7,681 nt of DNA from the NCBI GenBank assembly GCA_947307005.1, contig CAMZHY010000162.1, positions 1 to 7,681 on the forward strand. Direction: 5' to 3'. A program made the position numbers and the translations under genes. The notes under the pieces are model-generated. The model made no database searches. It worked only from the letters and a program-made list of their open reading frames with translations, and was not told the origin of the DNA. Each line of letters begins with the position of its first letter. The stretch's first letter is position 1. Below, piece by piece: positions 1 through 5,868 of this stretch. The DNA comes from an uncultured Planctomycetaceae bacterium. GTDB taxonomy: Bacteria; Planctomycetota; Planctomycetia; Pirellulales; Thermoguttaceae.

Positions 1-5
1 ACGGC

Positions 6-3000
6 GTGAAAAAGAGCGTCCTTCGACGCGCGATTTCCCTTGCGGACGCGTTTATCTTCTCCGCGCGCGATAGGAACGAGGTCGAAGCGCTTGGAAAAAG
101 TTTCGCGGCGCGCCTTGGCGACGAGTTCGCGCTTCGTCTGGCGATCGGCGAGGCGAGGCGCGCCGAAGCGAGACGCGCTCAAAACGTCGAGGAGTCTGAA
201 AAGTCCAAGGAAAAACCGTCCGGTTCGAAAGAGGGAAGCGCAGCCGACGCGAGCGTGACCCCGACGGCGGCGCAGCCCGAACGGCTCGCGCCCGCGCTCG
301 ACGCGCTGCGGCTCGACGCTCCAACGTGGGGCGACGTCCTTGGGTCTTCGACGATCCTGTCGACGCTCTTCGCTCCCGAGACGCCCGACGCGTCCGACTC
401 CAACGCGGCGCCCGTCGCCGATTCCCAGGAAGGTTCCGCCGACGAAGGCGTCGAAAAACTCGAGCCCGCTTGGCGGCCGCCGACCTTTTTGATCGATCGA
501 TACGCTCTTGTAAACGTCGGCGTGTCTCCGAATCTTCCTCTTCCGGCGTTCGAGGGGAAGACGCCCGAAGAGCGCGCGAATCGACTCCTAGAAGTCGCCA
601 AAGTGAAGATTTTGATCGTCGCTCCGGATCTTGCCGTGGCGACGACGGGAGACGCGCTTGTCCGTCAATTCGGATCGGAATACATAACGCTGTGCGGGTC
701 GTCTATTTGCGCGCCGGCGACGCGAGGAGCGGCGCGAAGAGCGCGTGATGAAATTCTCGATCCCAACGTCCGGCGTTTTATCGCGCCCGACGAATGGCGC
801 GCTCTCGTTGAACCGACAAGCCCGTGGGTTGCGGCGAACGGAGGCGAGACGGATTTTGACGTCGCGCGCGGCTGGACTTTCGCCGCCGTTCCGATCGGCA
901 GGGCTTCCGAGGGACTCTACATCGTCAATCGTTACGTGCTGCTCGCGCTGGAATTTTTCGGGTTTGTCGGCTTTGTCGTCGTCTTCTGGCGTCGAAAGTC
1001 GACGAAGGCGCGACTTCTTCTCGGGACAATCGGCGTGTGTCTTGCCACCGCGTGTATCGCGCAGTATGAAATCGCTTACCTCACAAGGGGCGTCCTCTAC
1101 GGCGCGCTGTTCCTTTTCGCTTTTCGCTTCTTCCGACCGTCGACGACCGAATCGAAGCGGAACGAACCCTCTCGCAAAGCGCCCGAAGGGGGCGACGAGA
1201 GCTGTTCGACCGTCGGCTACGTCGATTTTGCGCGAATGTCGCCGGAAGAGTTGCATTATCTCCATCATGGACCGACCTTTGAGCCCGATCGAAAAGGAAG
1301 CGTCGCGTTGAGGACGCTCTTAACGCTTCTCGCGGCGCTTGTCGCGGTTGCGATCGTCGCGACGTCCGCGATCGCCGCGCGGGGCGCCGAACCTCCGGCG
1401 TCGACTCCGGTCGCAACCACGTCGTCAACTTCTTCGTCCGCACCGACTTCCGTCGCGTCGAAAAACGAATCGGTCAAAAACGGCGCGACCGTTCAAGCGC
1501 CTCGGGACGTTCGAGAAGAAGCCGCGTATCGTGAGCCGCGCCGCGTCTTTGTTCCGATCGACGACGACGGCGAGCCCGTCGGCGAGTACTATTGGATCGA
1601 TTCGGATTTTTATGAAAAGGTTCGTTCCGATCTTCGAGACAAGCCGCGAACGCGCTCGTGGAGAATTGTCGACGCGCTCTATCAAGGGGTCGTCAACTAC
1701 AACAGTTTTTCAGAGATAACGTCCCTCTTCAGCTTGAAAGCGACCTATACGGTCGTTACGGAGGCTTCCAACGCGACGATCGTCCTTCCCGCCGTGCAGC
1801 TCGCGTCGGAAGGGGGCGCGCGATTCGACGACGCCACGATTCCTTTCTCTTACAACGAGGAGGGAACGGAGATTGTTTTCGACGTCCAATCGGAACCGGG
1901 CGTTCATACGCTTGAGCTTTCGCTCGTCCCGCCGCAGTTCTTTGAAACGGCCTCGCGACTTGCGATTCCGATCATGCCGGTCGCGTCCGCGCGGCTTAAC
2001 TTGGATATTTCGGGGGACGCGCCCGAACTCGACGCGCCCGGCGCCGTCGGCAAGATTACGCGAACGCCCCGAAGATTTGCCGCCGAACTTGGCCCGATCA
2101 GTCAGCTTGTGATCGCAAAGGCGGCGCCGTCGGAGCGTTCGGAGAGCGCGGAAATCGACGTCGAGCAGTATTTTCTGCTGCGTCTCAGGGCGACTCAAAC
2201 CGACGTTCGCGCGCTCTTTCGCCGTCAAGCGACGGGGGGTAAAATCCAATCGCTTGAGATAGACTGCGATCCTGCGTTTTCCTTCTCGGGGTACTGCCGC
2301 TGCGACGCGGCTGAAATTGAGAGCGTCGATCCGCCGACCGCGTCGAATCCCTCGATGCGCGTCGTTTTTAAGAAACCGATTTCGGGCGCGTTTACGCTGA
2401 ACGTCGACTTCGTCGCGCGCAACTTTTCGGGCGTTGGACGCGTTCCCTTCCCGCGAATCGCGATACGGAACTCGCGCGTCGTGAGAGATCTTCTCGCGCT
2501 TTCGCCGGATCCGGGAATCGCTTGCGACGCGCCGCCGGAGACGCCCGGTCTAACGTCGACGTTCCTGAACGCGTGGGGCGCGCTGGAAACGAAAACGACC
2601 GCCGTGTTCGATCTCGCTGAACTCAAGGAAAACGCGTCGGTTGGCGTTCGTCTAGAACATTCCGCGCCGAAGACGGTCGAAACGACGACCTGCGTTTTTT
2701 CGCCCGCGTCCACCAAGGTCGATTTCATCGCCGAAGTGGAGGCGGAATCCGACGTTTTTAGACTCCAGCTCGACGTTCCGAAGCCCTTTGCCGTCGAATC
2801 GGTCGACGTCGCGGACGAACAGGGCGCGATCTTCGCCGGCATGACGCGGACGCTCTCCGAAGACGGGCTTTGTCTTGATTTTGAGAACGCGCTTCGCGGT
2901 AAGAATACGGTCAAGGTCGTCGGTCGCGCAAAACAGCCCGTCGATCGCGACGCGCCGTTCCCGATGATAACGATCCGCAACGCCGCGCCGACTCAGCGCT

Positions 3001-5444
3001 TTGTGCGCGTATACTGCGCGCCGAACGTCGTTCTCGAATGGAAAAACTTTCCGTCCGAATGGACGACGCTCGATCCCGAATTTTTTGCGAAACTCGGCGA
3101 CGAGCCGGAGGACGCGCGTCCCGTCGACGTTTACGACGCCGGGTCGAGCGCCGCGTCCGGATTAGACGCCGCCGAGGACGGGACGTCGTCGGACGACGTT
3201 GAAACGGACGTTTCGTCGAACGCGAAAACCGAGCGCGCGCCGCAGAGCGCGCCCCCGATAGTCGTCGCGAGATTGAACGCTCCCGTCGTCGCCGGATTAG
3301 AGCGCATTTTCCTCTATCCCTACGGCGATTATTCCGAACGGCGCGGAAGCGACGACGTCTGGAAGGCCGCGTATCAGCTTCGTTTTCACGTCGTCGAAGG
3401 TCGACTTGACCAGATATGCGTCGCTTCCGACAGTCTGTTCAGCGTCGATCCGCTTCCGACGACTTCCGCTTTCGTCGCGACGGAAACGACGGCGGCGACC
3501 GGCGTTAAGGCGCTCCTTTTTACGCCGAAACGTCCGCTTTCGCCCGAGGACGGAGAGGTCGAGCTCTTCTTCACGGCGAGTTTTAAGAACGACCCGTACG
3601 GAGTCGGTTTGCCGCGATTCCAGACGCTTCCGTCGTCCCTTTACGAGGACTTTTCCGCCGTCGAACGCGTCGCGTATCTGGCGACGCTGCGCGGGAGAAC
3701 GCCGATTTCGTGGACGACTCGCAACATGCGTCGCGAGAACGATCCGCAGCTCGACTTCGAGCGCGCGCGAGGCGAACTCGTCAACGGTCTGACGCTCGGC
3801 GCGCGTTCGATGGCGATCAGCGGGACGGCGGGGGGAAGAACCGATTCGGAAGAACGTCCCGACGCCGACGAAACGACGACGGAAACGGCTCCTTCGCGCG
3901 TCGAGGCGCCTTTCCCCGCCGTCGTCGAACAGGCGACGCGCGTCGGAAGCGTCTATTTCGACCGATTTGCGCTCGACGAAAACGCGTCGGCGCGACTTTC
4001 CTCTCAGAACGACGGCATGACGGTCGAACTCGCGCGATATTCGTTCTTCGTCAACGAGCGGCGCGAGATTTTCGGGGCCGCCGTCTTTATGCTCAGACCC
4101 GGCGCGAACGAGAATTGCGTCGTCGTCGCGCCGCCGGGATACCACGTTTTGGAAGCGCGCGTCAACGGTTCGCGGCGACTTGTGGAACGCGTCGCGGAAG
4201 AAACGTCGGTCGACTCGGAGGACGTCGTTTCGGAGGAGGAGCGGGAAGAGGACGGCGCGACGCGGTGGCTCGTCGAATTGGACGGCTCCCCCTACGTGAA
4301 GCGCCTTGAAATTTCGTTCCAAGCGTCGGGAAGACTGACGCGCGCCAAGGACTCGAGGCGCGGCGAACGGTTCGATCTCGATTTTCTGCGTCTTGAGTCG
4401 GTCGACGTCGAACGCGTTCTCTGGCTCTGCGCGTTTGAAGACTTTGACGCGCAGAAGGGCGAGTCGCGGTGGTCGGTCGCGCAGCGTTCGCTCATCTTAT
4501 CGGGCGACCCCCTTGCGGCGAACGTCGTCTCGCGCGAAGTCGCGCCGGCGCGACTCAATCAGGCGGGGGGCGCGTTGCGTCGCGTTGGACTTGAGGACGC
4601 CGCCGCGCTGCTTAGCGCGTATTCGAGCGATTCCGCGCAGCTTTCCGGTTCAAGAAGCGACGATCTTGAACGCATGCGCTCGAGATGGCTCGCCGCGTGG
4701 CGCGAACGCGTCGGGGCGACGGCGCCTTTCGTCGTCGCGAAACGAAACGACGCGTTGGCTATGTCGCTCCAGAATCCTCTTTCGCGCGCGATCGTCGTCG
4801 TCAACGGCGGCGAAATGCTCCCGTCCGACCAGGTCGACGCGAATTTTCCGATTCCGAACTGGAACGTCGCGCGCGTCGAAGAGGTCGAAGCGCTCAAGGA
4901 ACGCGTTTTTGAATCGTTCGAGGGCGAGTCGAGTTCGCTTCTCGCCAACGAGGGGAGCGAGGGCGCGAGTTCCCAGAGTCTTTGGACGCTTCAGGTCGCG
5001 TCTTACGCGAAAGTTCTGCTCGGTTCGACGGACGAGCCGATCGTGAGAATTGAGATTTCCGCGAAACCGAAAGCGTTCGATTTTCTCGCTTCTCCTTACG
5101 CGGCCGCCGTTTTTCTCCTCATGGCGACGGCGGCGATCCTGCAACTGCTCGATTCTCGGCGGAAGAACAGGAGCGTTCGAAGCGTCGCGCACGTCGCCTT
5201 TATGCTCGTTTGGACCGGCTGTTTCTTTCTTTTCGGCTGGGAGCTCGTCGCCCTGATCGGAGCGCTGTTCCTCGCGGTCGTTCCAACGTTTTGGTCTTGG
5301 TTGAAGTCTCGACGCGCCGACGGCGCCGCGACGAAAGAAGCCGTTTCCGACGCGTCCTCTTTCATTGAAACCGAGGACGAACCGACCGACCTCGACGAGC
5401 GAGAAGACGCCCTCGAGAACGCCCCGGAAGACGTCGTCGATTGA
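6..5444 (+). CDS. Giant multi-pass membrane protein with large extracytoplasmic beta-rich region, function unknown (5' end probably outside window)
   Basis: I do not recognise the gene. The GTG at 6 is the first possible start in the window, but the frame is open to base 1 and no ribosome binding site can be judged. Residues 1-300 hold an Arg/Ala-rich helix (about 25-58), an acidic linker and a globular part (about 155-300). Hydrophobic segments lie at about 310-328 (followed by RRK), 337-357, 362-376, 435-458, 1699-1715 (followed by DSRRK), 1727-1745 and 1747-1765 (followed by KSRR). Positive-inside reading puts residues about 460-1697 outside the cytoplasm and the acidic tail (1771-1812) inside. 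The same reading puts residues 1-309 outside, although residue 1 has no good signal peptide, so the real start is probably upstream. The outer region looks beta-rich, with related modules at about 623-669, 786-838, 955-1016, 1169-1238 and 1421-1480, and Ser/Thr/Asp-rich linkers at 464-495 and 1050-1090. No catalytic motif is visible. The stop is TGA. A surface, scaffold or envelope role is inference only. The coding call is very secure; the start and function are not. Confidence 0.9.
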   Translation: MKKSVLRRAISLADAFIFSARDRNEVEALGKSFAARLGDEFALRLAIGEARRAEARRAQNVEESEKSKEKPSGSKEGSAADASVTPTAAQPERLAPALDALRLDAPTWGDVLGSSTILSTLFAPETPDASDSNAAPVADSQEGSADEGVEKLEPAWRPPTFLIDRYALVNVGVSPNLPLPAFEGKTPEERANRLLEVAKVKILIVAPDLAVATTGDALVRQFGSEYITLCGSSICAPATRGAARRARDEILDPNVRRFIAPDEWRALVEPTSPWVAANGGETDFDVARGWTFAAVPIGRASEGLYIVNRYVLLALEFFGFVGFVVVFWRRKSTKARLLLGTIGVCLATACIAQYEIAYLTRGVLYGALFLFAFRFFRPSTTESKRNEPSRKAPEGGDESCSTVGYVDFARMSPEELHYLHHGPTFEPDRKGSVALRTLLTLLAALVAVAIVATSAIAARGAEPPASTPVATTSSTSSSAPTSVASKNESVKNGATVQAPRDVREEAAYREPRRVFVPIDDDGEPVGEYYWIDSDFYEKVRSDLRDKPRTRSWRIVDALYQGVVNYNSFSEITSLFSLKATYTVVTEASNATIVLPAVQLASEGGARFDDATIPFSYNEEGTEIVFDVQSEPGVHTLELSLVPPQFFETASRLAIPIMPVASARLNLDISGDAPELDAPGAVGKITRTPRRFAAELGPISQLVIAKAAPSERSESAEIDVEQYFLLRLRATQTDVRALFRRQATGGKIQSLEIDCDPAFSFSGYCRCDAAEIESVDPPTASNPSMRVVFKKPISGAFTLNVDFVARNFSGVGRVPFPRIAIRNSRVVRDLLALSPDPGIACDAPPETPGLTSTFLNAWGALETKTTAVFDLAELKENASVGVRLEHSAPKTVETTTCVFSPASTKVDFIAEVEAESDVFRLQLDVPKPFAVESVDVADEQGAIFAGMTRTLSEDGLCLDFENALRGKNTVKVVGRAKQPVDRDAPFPMITIRNAAPTQRFVRVYCAPNVVLEWKNFPSEWTTLDPEFFAKLGDEPEDARPVDVYDAGSSAASGLDAAEDGTSSDDVETDVSSNAKTERAPQSAPPIVVARLNAPVVAGLERIFLYPYGDYSERRGSDDVWKAAYQLRFHVVEGRLDQICVASDSLFSVDPLPTTSAFVATETTAATGVKALLFTPKRPLSPEDGEVELFFTASFKNDPYGVGLPRFQTLPSSLYEDFSAVERVAYLATLRGRTPISWTTRNMRRENDPQLDFERARGELVNGLTLGARSMAISGTAGGRTDSEERPDADETTTETAPSRVEAPFPAVVEQATRVGSVYFDRFALDENASARLSSQNDGMTVELARYSFFVNERREIFGAAVFMLRPGANENCVVVAPPGYHVLEARVNGSRRLVERVAEETSVDSEDVVSEEEREEDGATRWLVELDGSPYVKRLEISFQASGRLTRAKDSRRGERFDLDFLRLESVDVERVLWLCAFEDFDAQKGESRWSVAQRSLILSGDPLAANVVSREVAPARLNQAGGALRRVGLEDAAALLSAYSSDSAQLSGSRSDDLERMRSRWLAAWRERVGATAPFVVAKRNDALAMSLQNPLSRAIVVVNGGEMLPSDQVDANFPIPNWNVARVEEVEALKERVFESFEGESSSLLANEGSEGASSQSLWTLQVASYAKVLLGSTDEPIVRIEISAKPKAFDFLASPYAAAVFLLMATAAILQLLDSRRKNRSVRSVAHVAFMLVWTGCFFLFGWELVALIGALFLAVVPTFWSWLKSRRADGAATKEAVSDASSFIETEDEPTDLDEREDALENAPEDVVD

Positions 5445-5454
5445 CGTTTTTCTT

Positions 5455-5484
5455 ACGGTTTCCAAGGGGCGGAAACGGTCCTTT
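5455..5484 (+). terminator. Possible weak intrinsic terminator after the giant membrane protein gene
   Basis: GTTTCC (5458-5463) is the exact inverse of GGAAAC (5471-5476) around a 7-base loop. Beyond one G/G mismatch, AC (5455-5456) can pair with GT (5478-5479). The hairpin starts 11 bases after the TGA stop. It is followed only by a short pyrimidine run (CCTTTC) rather than a proper T tract, so it would be a weak terminator. The run TTTTT at 5447-5451 lies before the stem, on the wrong side for this strand. Its place between a stop codon and a new promoter is the main argument for it. Confidence 0.3.
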
Positions 5485-5490
5485 CGTCGC

Positions 5491-5518
5491 TTGACGTCGC
5501 GACGCGCGTCGTTATAAT
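5491..5518 (+). promoter_or_regulatory. Sigma-70-type promoter upstream of the charged repeat protein gene
   Basis: The -35 element TTGACG (5491-5496, five of six consensus bases) and a perfect -10 element TATAAT (5513-5518) are separated by 16 bases, one short of the optimum. Transcription would start near 5525. The next coding start on this strand is the ATG at 5869, giving a leader of about 344 bases. TATAAT stands out in this GC-rich surrounding. The motif is strong, but activity and the exact start base are inferred. A short open frame whose ATG overlaps the -10 box cannot be translated from this transcript at that ATG. Confidence 0.75.
5500..5511. promoter_or_regulatory. 12-base palindrome in the promoter spacer, candidate operator
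   Basis: CGACGCGCGTCG reads identically on both strands and sits between the -35 and -10 elements, ending one base before TATAAT. A second, overlapping palindrome, CGTCGCGACG, covers 5495-5504. A repressor dimer bound here would block RNA polymerase. However, GACG and CGTC are among the commonest words in this window, so short palindromes of this kind arise easily by chance. It is a candidate only. Confidence 0.3.
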
Positions 5519-5542
5519 GGGACGGATAAATTGCGCGGCTTG

Positions 5543-5568
5543 TCTGTTTTCTCGATTTGGAAAACAGA
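5543..5568 (+). other. Hairpin near the 5' end of the leader transcript
   Basis: CTGTTTTC (5544-5551) and GAAAACAG (5560-5567) are perfect inverse complements around an 8-base loop. T5543/A5568 adds a ninth pair and T5552/G5559 a wobble pair. A lower stem of GCTT (5538-5541) with AAGC (5568-5571) is an alternative that bulges out two bases, and GCG (5533-5535) with CGC (5574-5576) could extend it. The stem lies within about 20 bases of the predicted transcript start, so it could shield the 5' end from decay or act in regulation. A weak T-containing stretch (CTCTTTT, 5576-5582) follows it, so early termination cannot be excluded. Confidence 0.4.
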
Positions 5569-5623
5569 AGCGACGCTCTTTTGAAGAACCTGCTTTGCGC
5601 TGTTCCTCCGCCGAGAATTGCCC

Positions 5624-5657
5624 CGTCGATTGTTTGTTGACGACAAACGTAACGACG
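5624..5657 (+). other. Two-part hairpin in the leader
   Basis: The inner stem GTTTGT (5632-5637) with ACAAAC (5643-5648) closes a 5-base loop, TGACG. The outer stem CGTCG (5624-5628) pairs with CGACG (5653-5657). One or two weak pairs and a small internal loop lie between them. The inner stem is not made of the common GACG-type words of this DNA, which makes it less likely to be a composition artefact than the other leader stems. Confidence 0.35.
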
Positions 5658-5868
5658 AGCGACGCAACCGCGGCGGCAGCTGAAACGCGTCGGATAGGTC
5701 GCCTTTACGGTCTGTCGAAGAAGGCCGGACGACCCCTTGATTACGATTATTCCTCAAAAAAGAGGATCGCGCGAGACGCCGGGCGTTCGCGACGATTCTT
5801 GACGATCGCGGGCGACGCCTTGATTCGCGCTTCGCGACGTCGCGCCACACGGAAACACTGATTTTAAT

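Larger units (their letters stand above)
5525..5868 (+). promoter_or_regulatory. Long, possibly structured 5' leader of the downstream gene
   Basis: This stretch of about 344 bases lies between the predicted transcription start and the ATG at 5869. It contains no ATG, and no reading frame in it has convincing coding character. Four inverted repeats could form hairpins: 5543/5544-5567/5568 (8-9 pairs), 5624-5657, 5751-5766 (TCCTC, A6 loop, GAGGA) and 5782-5819 (GGCGTT/GACGCC enclosing CGCGA/TCGCG). It does not match the hallmark sequences I know for RNase P RNA, tmRNA, SRP RNA or common riboswitches. It may be a regulatory leader or contain a small RNA. It may also be plain untranslated sequence, because GC-rich DNA folds readily. 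Confidence 0.4.

Noticed and set aside
588..1268. Long antisense and alternate-frame open frames across the giant gene (for example 588-1268, 3297-4322 and 4650-5465 on the - strand, 745-1311 on the + strand)
   Set aside because: They encode Arg/Ser/Asp-biased sequence typical of a GC-rich gene read in the wrong frame. The sense frame at the same places encodes clear membrane segments and beta-rich sequence.
5531..5584. Possible 17-codon leader peptide starting with TTG near the transcript start
   Set aside because: It would start only about six bases after the predicted transcription start with no room for a ribosome binding site, and it shows no attenuator-like run of one amino acid.
5512..5850. 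Open frame of 112 codons on the - strand in the intergenic region
   Set aside because: The translation is Arg/Ser-rich like all antisense shadows here. It would run across the + strand promoter and leader and has no ribosome binding site.
5517..5861. Open frame of 114 codons on the + strand in the intergenic region
   Set aside because: Its ATG overlaps the last bases of the TATAAT box, so it lies upstream of the predicted transcription start. It has no ribosome binding site, and the translation is Arg/Ser/Ala-rich with no domain-like pattern.
5863..5868. TTTAAT just before the ATG as a second -10 box
   Set aside because: No -35-like sequence lies at the right distance, and transcription would start after the ATG. 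It is better seen as an AT-rich, unstructured start region.
5525..5868. Leader as RNase P RNA, tmRNA, SRP RNA or 6S RNA
   Set aside because: The hallmark sequences I know for these RNAs are not visible on the + strand, such as the RNase P GAGGAAAGTCC motif, the tmRNA tRNA-like ends or the SRP GGAAGGAAGCAGCC-type core.
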